Positions 7,824 to 15,507 of a stretch of DNA of 35,246 bases are shown piece by piece (within the stretch, counting starts at the first letter, position 1; every line of letters begins with the position of its first letter). Source of the DNA: an uncultured Desulfuromonadales bacterium (GTDB taxonomy: Bacteria; Desulfobacterota; Desulfuromonadia; Geobacterales; CAIOGM01); the NCBI GenBank assembly GCA_903929485.1, contig CAIYUY010000163.1, forward strand, positions 1 through 35,246. Reading direction: 5' to 3'. The notes beneath the pieces were generated by a model, which did not search any database, had not been told where the DNA came from, and saw only the letters and a list, made by a program, of their open reading frames with translations. The translations under genes and the position numbers were made by a program.

Positions 7824-9182
7824 CTAGCCTTTAACAGCTTTCCCTATTATTTTTTCCAGGAGTTCCACGAACTCATCTTCCGCGAGTTTTTTATAAAATT
7901 CGGAACGTCCCGCCACCAGCAGAAACCACTCCCCATTCTTCTCCCGCACCCTTCCCACGAGCTCCCTCTTGAAGAAAAGAAGTCTCCAGATGACACCGAT
8001 GGTGGCGAGGGCGAAACCGGAATAGAGGACCGAAAGGCCTCGCTGTTTCACCACGTAAAAACGGACCCAGTACGGCATGTCACGCATCTCCAGGCGATAC
8101 CCGGCGAATTCCAGCCTGCCGTTCTTAGGGATAAGCCCTTCGCCGATCTTCTTCCCATCCCGCTCCACGGAGATAAAGAACATGGGATTATTAAACTCCA
8201 TGGATCGGCTGGCCCGCTTCCCCTGCTCCAGAACGTAATCGGGATAGAAGGTCGCCGTAAAATTGCATCCGGCCAGGGAGAAACGGTCCGGCTTATGCTG
8301 CAGCACATCCAGCTTGACGCAGTTCTCGGCGAGAACAACTCCCGCGGGATCCTTCAAGGTAAAAAGCGGCGCCACCCCCAGATGCTTGAAAACAAAGGAG
8401 GTATGATCGGTCTTATAGGGAATGTTAATTCCGGCCACGTGGCTTCTTCCCTCGCTGTCCAAAAGACGAACATCGATGCTCGTTGGGGTATTACCGATGA
8501 CATGTGGCTCGATACTCTTGACGGTGAAGGTGGCGGCGGGGGTAGAGCCGAAAGAGGGAAATTTAGGGAGCGGTGACGCATTATAGCGCTCCGCCTCCCC
8601 CCGAAAGGTTTCCCCCTGGGCAAGATCCAGGTAACCGATGAACTCGGTGTAGACGCTGATGACTCCACCCAGCAGGATCAGGAAAAAACTCAGGTGGAAG
8701 ATGAGGAACGCAAGCGGCGACAACCGGTTTTTCACACCATAGAAACCATCGGCATCACCCAGAACCGTATAGCGCTTTTTACGGAGCAGGGAGATAATGC
8801 TTCCCCCCCCTACCCCCGAGGGGAGAAGAAAGGAACGGCTGAACGAATAGCCGGCGGCCTTCTCGGGATCAACGATATTCTTGGAGGAGAGAGAGATCCG
8901 GTGTCTCACCAGCGGAATCCGCTGCCGGATGACCAGCGACAGGTTGAGGAAAAAGAAAAACCAGAGGGTCACCGTGAGAGGCGACGTGTAAACCCTCGTC
9001 AGCCCCAAAGCATCAAGGAACGCCACCAGATTGGGAGAGTTCCTGTGCCACTCCAGGTAGAGCCCCTTCACCAGGGATATCTGGGGTACCCAGAGACCGA
9101 TGATGAACATCACCCCCAACAGAGAGATGAGCACGATGGTGAAACGGAGAGAGCTTAGGCTCTTGATTAGCTTCTTAAACAT
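7824..9182 (-). CDS. resB: Cytochrome c biogenesis protein ResB/Ccs1
   Basis: 452 aa. System II cytochrome c synthase subunit that works with CcsA/ResC to deliver heme to apocytochromes on the outer face of the inner membrane. Membrane segments lie near 14-32, 66-85, about 170-190 and about 385-405; the third carries the His expected of Ccs1 (IFHLSFFLILLGG). A large extracytoplasmic domain lies between the last two. The C-terminal tail after the last segment (RVREKNGEWFLLVAGRSEFYKKLAEDEF) is the usual cytoplasmic end. It starts 13 nt after the ccsA stop. Close packing with ccsA and a cytochrome island suggests the pair matures the many hemes encoded upstream. Of the three ResB-like genes in the window, this is the most canonical. 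Confidence 0.92.
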   Translation of the reverse strand: MFKKLIKSLSSLRFTIVLISLLGVMFIIGLWVPQISLVKGLYLEWHRNSPNLVAFLDALGLTRVYTSPLTVTLWFFFFLNLSLVIRQRIPLVRHRISLSSKNIVDPEKAAGYSFSRSFLLPSGVGGGSIISLLRKKRYTVLGDADGFYGVKNRLSPLAFLIFHLSFFLILLGGVISVYTEFIGYLDLAQGETFRGEAERYNASPLPKFPSFGSTPAATFTVKSIEPHVIGNTPTSIDVRLLDSEGRSHVAGINIPYKTDHTSFVFKHLGVAPLFTLKDPAGVVLAENCVKLDVLQHKPDRFSLAGCNFTATFYPDYVLEQGKRASRSMEFNNPMFFISVERDGKKIGEGLIPKNGRLEFAGYRLEMRDMPYWVRFYVVKQRGLSVLYSGFALATIGVIWRLLFFKRELVGRVREKNGEWFLLVAGRSEFYKKLAEDEFVELLEKIIGKAVKG

Positions 9183-9195
9183 AGGGCTGTAACCG

Positions 9196-10032
9196 TCACC
9201 GTACCTGGAAGATGTGCAGGCTGGTATTGACCACCAGATTCACCCCGAAGAAGCAGATAATCACGGTGCTCATGGCGGCGACAGCAAGCCAGGCCAGCTT
9301 CTTTTCCCGCCACTTGAAGGTTACCCGCAGGTGAATGGTAATCCCGTAAATAAGCCAGGAGATGAGCGACCAGGTCTCCACCGGGTCCCATGCCCAATAG
9401 CTCCCCCAGAGATTCTTGGCCCAGATAGCGCCGGCGCAGATCATGATGGTATCGGTGATGAAACCGAATACCACGTACCGAAAGATCAGCTCATCCAGTC
9501 GGTCCAGGGAGGGATACTTTTCGTAGGCCGGATTTGGAACGGGGAGGCCATCGCTTCTGCTCTTCAGCAGGTAGAGCGCCCCCGCCGACATGGCCAAGGC
9601 ATAAGCGCCGAAGGAGATCCAGGCGAAATAAACATGAATATAAAGCCAGACGGTCTTGAGACTGGCCGCCATGGGGGTAAGTCCCGGGTTCTGCATGTAG
9701 CCGTACCCCATCATGATGATCACCAGCGGCAGGGTGGCCACGGCCAGCCCCCGCAGCGACTTGTTCTGCAACCCCACGAAGAGGGTGCCGGCGATAATAA
9801 ACCAACCGCCCATGAGAACATATTCGTAGTGCCCCGACCAGGGGAGGTGCCCCGTGGCGAAGAACCGGGCAAGGATCGTGGAGGTATGGGCGGCGAACCC
9901 GCAGGCCACCAGAAGGGTGATCCTCGGCAATACGCGGGGGTTTTTGAAGACGATGGAGTAGATGAATCCTCCGGCCGCCAGCGAGTAGATTACCAGAGTT
10001 ACCCAGTAGAAAATAATTTCCCAGAATGCCAT
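9196..10032 (-). CDS. ccsA: Cytochrome c biogenesis protein CcsA/ResC
   Basis: 278 aa, start chosen at ATG 10032 (AGGAGAG ribosome site); an upstream in-frame start at 10104 would overlap the previous gene. Polytopic membrane protein with the Trp-rich heme-binding WWD motif (WGSYWAWDP, 209-217) and conserved membrane His (His49 AAHTS, His133 YIHVY, His234 IHLRV) that in this family ligate heme on its way to the cytochrome. It forms the synthetase with ResB, encoded 13 nt downstream. The gene begins 26 nt after the preceding ResB-like gene, making a compact operon. Confidence 0.95.
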   Translation of the reverse strand: MAFWEIIFYWVTLVIYSLAAGGFIYSIVFKNPRVLPRITLLVACGFAAHTSTILARFFATGHLPWSGHYEYVLMGGWFIIAGTLFVGLQNKSLRGLAVATLPLVIIMMGYGYMQNPGLTPMAASLKTVWLYIHVYFAWISFGAYALAMSAGALYLLKSRSDGLPVPNPAYEKYPSLDRLDELIFRYVVFGFITDTIMICAGAIWAKNLWGSYWAWDPVETWSLISWLIYGITIHLRVTFKWREKKLAWLAVAAMSTVIICFFGVNLVVNTSLHIFQVR

Positions 10033-10058
10033 GCGCTCTCTCCTGATCCTCGTATCTG

Positions 10059-11234
10059 TTACTTCATCTCTTGAATAAAAAGTCTGCTTTTTTTGCCGGA
10101 ACACCAGGCCCGGCAGCCGCCGGGTGACTCTTCCAGCCAGAGCCGTTCCGGCCTCACCGCGAGCCTCAGAATGAGAGCGGCCAAGGCCAGGAATCCCCCA
10201 AACATGAGGAGCTTCTTATGCCTTCTCCGAATCAGATGGATTTCCGACCACTGTCCCATCTTGGCGCAAGAAAGGATATACTCCCCCTGCTCGACCTGCT
10301 GGTCAACCTGAAACTTCAGATCGGTGACAATCCGTTGTCCATTACGGGTGATGACCACCATGAGAAGGCTTTTCTCCGGCTGATAGTAGACCCCACCCAC
10401 CAGATCGTTCCCCACATAGGGTCCGTAAAAGCCGAAATCTCCCCGTTTCTGAACCAACGGATCAAGGGTCACCAAGCTGTCGAACAGAACCTTTGAATCC
10501 CGGCTTTTTATGACCAGTTCAGGTTGAAAGACGAGCTTGGCCATGAAGAGATCATACTCACCGCAGCGAACCGGCTCACGAGGTACGAGGCGGTGCTGCT
10601 GAACAGACCCATCACCGGAAAGCAGAGATACATCCGTTGCGCCCCGCGGATACGTGCTGTCCGGCAGGTATTGCTTGTTGATCACCATCCGAGGAAGCGA
10701 ACCCGGCTTTGCAGCCAGCGGCCCCCGGCCGATGGAGCGATACGACTCCAAACTGTTCAGATCGGTGGCCGGCCCCATGCCGTCCAGCAGCACGCCGGAA
10801 AAGTTGTAAAGGTTGTCCCAGGACCCCACCGCGAGGAGGAGGAGGAGCCCGCCATACAGAATGATCGTTCCCGCGTAGCCCGCATCATGTTTTTCCCCAT
10901 AGAGGCCGTCGGGAGTAACGTAATACCCGGAGGCCGGGAGCAACGACCGGATCTCCCCGGGAGTGCGGGTAAGCTCCATCCCGCCTCGCCGGGAATGACC
11001 GGAGCAAGCGCCATACCTGATTTTTCTCCCCATGAAGGCCAGATACCGGAGCAGGCGGACGGCGACCAGAAGGGAGCAGCAGATATTGTTGGCCAAGAGA
11101 AGCGACGGGGCCACCGAGGGGAGTTGCCGATGAAACGCTAAACTCAGGATGACGGCGACGGGGATGACAAGAAAAAACAGCAACACCCAAGGGGAGGTCA
11201 GGAGGAGTCTTAATGGCTTCGAAACGTAAGACAT
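10059..11234 (-). CDS. ResB-like membrane protein, divergent
   Basis: 391 aa. Membrane segments near 12-30, 42-60, 118-137 and 345-362, with an extracytoplasmic domain between the last two, as in ResB/Ccs1. The approach to the third segment (GYYVTPDGLYGEKHD) matches the true ResB (RYTVLGDADGFYGVKNR). Inside that segment the ResB His position is Tyr (TIILYGGLLLLL). The end of the soluble domain (GEYILSCAKMG..SEIHLIRR) is shorter than in ResB. It lies directly before ccsA, where a resB gene is normally found. It could be a client-specific partner of CcsA for multiheme proteins, or a duplicate that lost heme contact. Ribosome site is weak (AAGGAA, about 15 nt from ATG). Confidence 0.72.
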   Translation of the reverse strand: MSYVSKPLRLLLTSPWVLLFFLVIPVAVILSLAFHRQLPSVAPSLLLANNICCSLLVAVRLLRYLAFMGRKIRYGACSGHSRRGGMELTRTPGEIRSLLPASGYYVTPDGLYGEKHDAGYAGTIILYGGLLLLLAVGSWDNLYNFSGVLLDGMGPATDLNSLESYRSIGRGPLAAKPGSLPRMVINKQYLPDSTYPRGATDVSLLSGDGSVQQHRLVPREPVRCGEYDLFMAKLVFQPELVIKSRDSKVLFDSLVTLDPLVQKRGDFGFYGPYVGNDLVGGVYYQPEKSLLMVVITRNGQRIVTDLKFQVDQQVEQGEYILSCAKMGQWSEIHLIRRRHKKLLMFGGFLALAALILRLAVRPERLWLEESPGGCRAWCSGKKSRLFIQEMK

Positions 11235-11339
11235 GGGACTTTTGTATTCCTTTTCAAACGGCGTGGAGAGTCACGACAACAGATCATATACCAGATTTGC
11301 GCCGGGATGTGAACCTAAAACGACTAACGGTAAGAGCTG

Positions 11340-11873
11340 CTACTTTATCGGTTCATCGTGCTGATTCAACCCTTCAAGGATCACGGCGCCGTTGGGGGAA
11401 TGAGAGAAGGAGAGGCGGCGATCCGTATGAAATTTATCATTCTCCAGGCGATAAATGATTACATGAGTATTATTGGGACCCGAGGTGAAGCTGACTTCCT
11501 GAGGTTTTTTCAGCGCCCCGGTTTTTTTACCCGTTTGCGAGAACGCGGCGATGAACTGATCCCTGGAGCCAAGTTTCTGAAATCCGGCGGAAGCTTCGTT
11601 ATAAATCGCGGCGAAGTCACCCGATTCCATCCGAGAGAGGACCAGGGCGGCGGCGCCCCTGACGGCGGCCTGATCCTGGGGAGAGGCGGTGGGGGCGCCC
11701 ATGGTGTTCTGACCGGAAAGGTACTTCCCCTCGCCGGACGCCGGCGCCGCTGCGGTGGGTGCGGCGCTTGTCCCCCCGCTTGCAACCGATTTATTCTTTT
11801 GAGAATCGCAGCCGACTATAGCGGCAAAGACAACGATGAGGAGCGCCAGTTTACTGAAAGATGAACGGTGCAT
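11340..11873 (-). CDS. Lipoprotein, DUF4019-like
   Basis: 177 aa. Lipoprotein signal with Cys22 (FAAIVGC), then a Ser/Ala/Gly-rich linker (about 25-70) and a folded domain (about 72-177) with the pattern ALVLSRMESGDFAAIYNEASAGFQK, resembling DUF4019-type periplasmic domains. Ribosome site CGGAG before ATG 11873. It lies 55 nt after the terminator of the 985-aa cytochrome gene and 105 nt before the ResB-like gene, so it probably heads the maturation operon. A short inverted repeat (GGGGATAATTCCCC, 11896-11909) lies just upstream. No enzyme motif is visible; function unknown. Confidence 0.75.
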   Translation of the reverse strand: MHRSSFSKLALLIVVFAAIVGCDSQKNKSVASGGTSAAPTAAAPASGEGKYLSGQNTMGAPTASPQDQAAVRGAAALVLSRMESGDFAAIYNEASAGFQKLGSRDQFIAAFSQTGKKTGALKKPQEVSFTSGPNNTHVIIYRLENDKFHTDRRLSFSHSPNGAVILEGLNQHDEPIK

Positions 11874-11928
11874 GATTTCTCCGTGAAAAAATAGTGGGGA
11901 TAATTCCCCGGATACGACGTTGGCGCTT

Positions 11929-11959
11929 AAAAAAAGGCCGGCGCCTTAAGCGCCGGCCT
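11929..11959 (-). terminator. Rho-independent terminator after the 985-aa cytochrome gene
   Basis: A GC-rich 9-10 bp stem (GGCCGGCGC / GCGCCGGCC, loop of 5 nt) at 11935-11959 is followed on the minus strand by seven T (A-run 11929-11935). Confidence 0.92.
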
Positions 11960-11973
11960 ATTACATCTTTTTG

Positions 11974-12008
11974 CGGTGTGAAGAGGAAGCATTCCCCTCT
12001 TCACACCG
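11974..12008 (-). other. Perfect 13-bp stem-loop in the 3' UTR
   Basis: CGGTGTGAAGAGG (11974-11986) and its exact complement CCTCTTCACACCG (11996-12008) enclose a 9-nt loop. It starts 9 nt after the stop of the cytochrome gene and has no T-run, so it is not itself a terminator; it could protect the message end or bind a protein. Confidence 0.8.
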
Positions 12009-12017
12009 GCGAAAAGT

Positions 12018-14975
12018 TTAGTACGTGATGGGACGGACAATCTTCTTCACGAAGCCGTGATTGCCGCCGCCACGCTTGGCGGTGTGATCAACGCAACCGC
12101 CCCAGGTATTGTAGAGATCCGTGGCAGCGCCATTCTCTCCGGTCACGGACGGTCCCTTGATACCGGCCGTGGTGTTCGTATCGGAGTTGGGGGTATTGCC
12201 AAGGGTGTAACAGCCGGCGCCGCCGGAAGCGGTGGCGTTCCAGACAGGTACAGCCGGGTTGGAGTTGTTCAAATTGGTGGTGGCGGTCTGCTGCCAATGT
12301 TTCTGCTCCCAGTTGGTATCACTGGAGATACCGCCGGTGATGTAGGTGTAGTTGGGACCGAAGGCGGTGTTGATCGGCACCACGCTGCCGCCGGTGAAGC
12401 CACCCAGGGTGCCGGGAACATGCTGGGCGTTGTTGAGGCCGGGGAGGAACCGCTCCACCTTGGTGGTGTTCCCCATGCCGTCGATATAGGCGCCGCCGGT
12501 TACCGAGGGATCAACAACACGAGGAGTCGTGTTAAGGGACGCCGTAGCGCTGGGGGTCCAGTTGGTATTCTTGGCTGAACCGTGGATACCGCCGAAGCCG
12601 TTGCCGGCGCCGGAGTTATGGCAGTTGATGCACTGGATGCCGAAGGCGTTGCTGAACTCGGGATCCTGCTCGCCAAGGTAAGGAGCCGGCGAGGAGTATT
12701 TGGTGATCGGCCCCATGAAACGGGAAACGAACTGAGTGCCGTCGGTCTTGGTGCCGGTGGTGTAGCCGTTGAAGGGAATGGTGTCGCCGATGCCGTTGCA
12801 ACGACCGGCGGCGTCGTACTCGCCGATATGGCCGCCGAGCAGGCCGGTCTGGAGGTAGACGCTGCCGTACTTGCTGTAGTTGTGGCAGTTGTAGCAGACC
12901 AGGAAAGCGCCGGTGGGGTTGGTGTAGGCTACGACGTTATAGGGTATGGCGGCGCCCACGGCGATGGTGTAGTACTGCTGGGGATTGGTGCCGGGAATCG
13001 GCGCTACCGCCCCGGCGGGCATGAGGATGGTGCCGGCTGCGTTACCCTGGAGGAAAGCATTCTGGGTGTGACGTTGGTCGGTTCCGATGCTATTACGGAG
13101 GAGATACTCGTTGTTGGAGCCGTGAGCGCCGATGGCCACCGGAGTGGGGGAGCCGTTGGCGGTTTCCGAGGAGCCGGCTTTCCACTGGCCTACGGTGTGG
13201 CAGTCGCCGCAGTGGAGGGTGGAATCGTCGCCCAGGGTCGCGGCGCCGGTGCGGGGAGCAGTTTCTCCACCGTTATTCTCCAGCGGGGAGTAAAGCTGGT
13301 TGAAGTTGCCGGCGTCATAGATGGTGCTGCGTTTCCCCTGCAGGAGCTGCGAGGAGTTGTTGGCGAAGGTAGCCGGTGAAGCGATCTGCCGCGAACCGGC
13401 GGTTCTGGTCCGGCCGGAGTAACGGGGACCCTTGACGCCATGGTGCGAGTTATTGGTGGCAGCGAACTGATCATTAACATTGGTGACGCCGGGACGCTGC
13501 ATCTTGTCATAGCGGTTGGAGATGGTGTCGCCGAAGGGGTTCTTGGCGGAAGCGGTCTTGCCGGTGGCGTTGATCCCTTTGACGTTGATGAATGTCTGGA
13601 TCGCCTGGCTCATGGTGGAGGTCGCCCCGGTTGCGGAGTGACAACCCATGCAGAAGTTATCCATGTTGCTGTGGTTAGGCTGCGCGGGATTCCACGCAAA
13701 CTCGCTGTCGTCGGCGACGTTACGCAGATGAACCAGATTGTCCACCATATGCTTGGAAGCGTCAACGACTACGTCGTCGGCTTCGGGGTCGATGGTTCCT
13801 TCCAGATGGCAGGCGGCGCAATGAGCGTTGTTAAGGGTAACGCCGGTCACATGGTGCGACCATTTGCCGAATTCCTGGGTGATGGAGCGGACACCGTTGT
13901 TGTCGTTCACCATGTTGGCCGCAACCTGAGGCTGCTGAACCGCATGGCAGTCCACACAACCGGGGAGCGGTTTGACGCTGTGAGCATCGCCGATGCCGTT
14001 ACCCTGACCCAGCGGATCGGTATGACAGCCGAAACAGGTTATGCCGGCGTTGAGGTTGGTGTTATGGGGAATGGCGTTGGCGCCGTTGTGGCACTTGGTG
14101 CAGTAGATATCACCCTTGGCGACTCCGTTGATAGTGCTGCTCAGAACCTTGAAGGTGGCGGCGCTTACCGTCCCCTTGTTGAGCGAACCCATGCCGACGG
14201 TCAGATCGGCCACGTGACAGCCATTGCAGGATGAGTAGGCGTTTCTGGCGTGGGGTGAAACCTTGTAATCGGCGACAATGGCAGGATCCCGCCCGTTGTG
14301 GCACGCGATGCAGACGGCGGAATCGCCGATGCCGGGGGCAAGGAACGTGGCAGTGGCCGAGTAGGTGGCGCTGGGGACAGCCGCCACGGACACGGAGAGA
14401 GTCACGGTGTAGGTGCCATAGGTGTCGGCGTACAATTTAACGGAAGAGCCGGTGATGGCTCCCGAAAAATGCGCTTCCGGAGCGGGAGTACCATCGGTGT
14501 GAGTTACCGTCCAGGTATAAACTACCGGAGTGGTCGGGCTCCCCACCGGGGTGACGGCATAAATGCCGGTAAAAGTCGCCAAGTTGGAGGAGGTTATGCC
14601 GCTTACGTTCTGCGTGGTTGGGGTTACTGAGGCGGAAACGACACCCGGCGCCTTGGCGTAGGATACGGTCACGGCGTTGGCTGCCGTGACATTGGCCAGT
14701 GTGAAGGTTCCGTCAGCAGCAACAGCGCTGAGGGTTCCGTTGGCGACGCTCTTCGTCACGCCGGTAATGACGTAGCCGAAATTCTTCGACGCCTTGAAGC
14801 TCGCCGTTCCGTTGCTGAGAACTTTTGCGTAGCCGAATCCGGCATTGGGAACCGGGGTCACCGTCCCGGCGATAGCCGGAGACGCCGAGTAGGTAACGTT
14901 GTACGTTGTTGCCGCCAACACCAGTGTCGGCAACAGGAGTAGCATCAGGGATGCCGTTGCGATTTTTTTAAACAT
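12018..14975 (-). CDS. Large secreted decaheme c-type cytochrome (985 aa)
   Basis: Start chosen at ATG 14975, with AAAGGAGACGC before it and a classic signal peptide (residues 1-21, LVLA|AT). Residues 22-110 form a first beta-rich domain (TPVPNxGxGYAKV), 111-213 an Ig/PKD-like domain (PVGSPTTPVVYTWTV). Ten CX2CH heme sites follow with first Cys at 222, 250, 292, 314, 340, 386, 442, 589, 694 and 782. The last 200 residues are heme-free, Gly/Asn/Thr-rich, with a late pair of Cys (GCYTLG, then GGCVDHT). It is a paralogue of the 813-aa cytochrome: the first two domains and the first two heme sites (FLAPGxGxSxVCIACHNGRDP) match closely. Probably an outer-surface or extracellular electron carrier. 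It has its own -24/-12 promoter and terminator. Confidence 0.92.
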   Translation of the reverse strand: MFKKIATASLMLLLLPTLVLAATTYNVTYSASPAIAGTVTPVPNAGFGYAKVLSNGTASFKASKNFGYVITGVTKSVANGTLSAVAADGTFTLANVTAANAVTVSYAKAPGVVSASVTPTTQNVSGITSSNLATFTGIYAVTPVGSPTTPVVYTWTVTHTDGTPAPEAHFSGAITGSSVKLYADTYGTYTVTLSVSVAAVPSATYSATATFLAPGIGDSAVCIACHNGRDPAIVADYKVSPHARNAYSSCNGCHVADLTVGMGSLNKGTVSAATFKVLSSTINGVAKGDIYCTKCHNGANAIPHNTNLNAGITCFGCHTDPLGQGNGIGDAHSVKPLPGCVDCHAVQQPQVAANMVNDNNGVRSITQEFGKWSHHVTGVTLNNAHCAACHLEGTIDPEADDVVVDASKHMVDNLVHLRNVADDSEFAWNPAQPNHSNMDNFCMGCHSATGATSTMSQAIQTFINVKGINATGKTASAKNPFGDTISNRYDKMQRPGVTNVNDQFAATNNSHHGVKGPRYSGRTRTAGSRQIASPATFANNSSQLLQGKRSTIYDAGNFNQLYSPLENNGGETAPRTGAATLGDDSTLHCGDCHTVGQWKAGSSETANGSPTPVAIGAHGSNNEYLLRNSIGTDQRHTQNAFLQGNAAGTILMPAGAVAPIPGTNPQQYYTIAVGAAIPYNVVAYTNPTGAFLVCYNCHNYSKYGSVYLQTGLLGGHIGEYDAAGRCNGIGDTIPFNGYTTGTKTDGTQFVSRFMGPITKYSSPAPYLGEQDPEFSNAFGIQCINCHNSGAGNGFGGIHGSAKNTNWTPSATASLNTTPRVVDPSVTGGAYIDGMGNTTKVERFLPGLNNAQHVPGTLGGFTGGSVVPINTAFGPNYTYITGGISSDTNWEQKHWQQTATTNLNNSNPAVPVWNATASGGAGCYTLGNTPNSDTNTTAGIKGPSVTGENGAATDLYNTWGGCVDHTAKRGGGNHGFVKKIVRPITY

Positions 14976-15131
14976 ACGTTGCGTCTCCTTTGGTTTGTAG
15001 GACGAAGTAAACATCCGCCTGTTGTCACTATTTCCAGCTCCGATACCCTCCTTTCCGCTTCTCATCCAGTAGTGGTCCAAGATCAAACATGAAGCCTGGA
15101 TTTCTTAAGCGATAAATCTCGAACAACGAAC
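14976..15131 (-). promoter_or_regulatory. Long 5' leader of the 985-aa cytochrome with an extra SD-like site
   Basis: From the predicted start of transcription (about 15132) to ATG there are about 157 nt. Within it, AAGCGGAAAGGAG (15048-15060) is a second strong ribosome-site-like sequence 73 nt before the start codon, with no start codon at a usable distance. The same 13-mer occurs in the tetraheme gene leader (21876-21888). Confidence 0.55.
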
Positions 15132-15141
15132 AACGCAGCAA

Positions 15142-15159
15142 CTGCAAGATCGATGCCGT
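15142..15159 (-). promoter_or_regulatory. Sigma-54-type promoter (985-aa cytochrome)
   Basis: On the minus strand CGGCATCGATCTTGCA gives GG (15157-15156), ten bases, GC (15145-15144), matching the -24/-12 consensus TGGCAC-N5-TTGCA. Nearly identical in form to the site at 18021-18034. Confidence 0.75.
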
Positions 15160-15450
15160 CATCCGGCACATTCTCACAGTGCATAGTACCTTCCCGATAA
15201 ATGTTTGTCAATCATTCATCCCTGAAAGCCACCAGTTCCATGATCCCCGTAATTGTTGATGTTCTATTCTCTATCGGCGTCGCAACACTCATCACGAACA
15301 GTTAGCCGGACGACCGGAGGGTATTCTTTCCCGAACCGAGGCAGGCCGGCTACCGTCATATAACGTAATTCCCCAGCACCGGGCTGGTCATTTCACCGAC
15401 CTGCCACTAAAATCGCCCGACAATCATCGCCCCGAAACCGTCCGTGGGAT
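15160..15450. other. Intergenic region with nested inverted repeats, likely activator region
   Basis: No gene is visible in this 291-nt stretch. GGCAGGCCGG (15340-15349) pairs with CCGACCTGCC (15396-15405, one G-T mismatch in RNA), and inside lies a perfect CCAGC-ACCGG-GCTGG hairpin (15373-15387). The block lies 180-250 bp upstream of the -24/-12 promoter, where an enhancer-binding activator would sit. Confidence 0.5.
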
Positions 15451-15452
15451 AT

Positions 15453-15481
15453 AAAAAAAGACCCCGCCTTTTCCGGCGGGG
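15453..15481 (-). terminator. Rho-independent terminator after the 784-aa cytochrome gene
   Basis: Stem CCCCGCC (15462-15468) / GGCGGGG (15475-15481), loop TTTTCC, followed on the minus strand by a run of seven T (15459-15453). Confidence 0.9.
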
Positions 15482-15507
15482 CCTTTGGTCCTGCGCAAAA
15501 AATACTG

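Noticed and set aside
12057-14234. Long Gly/Val-rich plus-strand ORFs opposite the 985-aa cytochrome
   Set aside because: Shadow frames of a Gly/Thr/Asn-rich gene whose ten heme motifs fix the coding strand.
14976-15450. Possible GEMM (cyclic dinucleotide) riboswitch, since such switches precede Geobacter cytochromes
   Set aside because: A short ACGGTAGCCGG stretch at 15345-15355 (minus) recalls the 3' part, but the conserved GGCAAACC and GACGCAAAGC parts are missing and it lies upstream of the predicted promoter.
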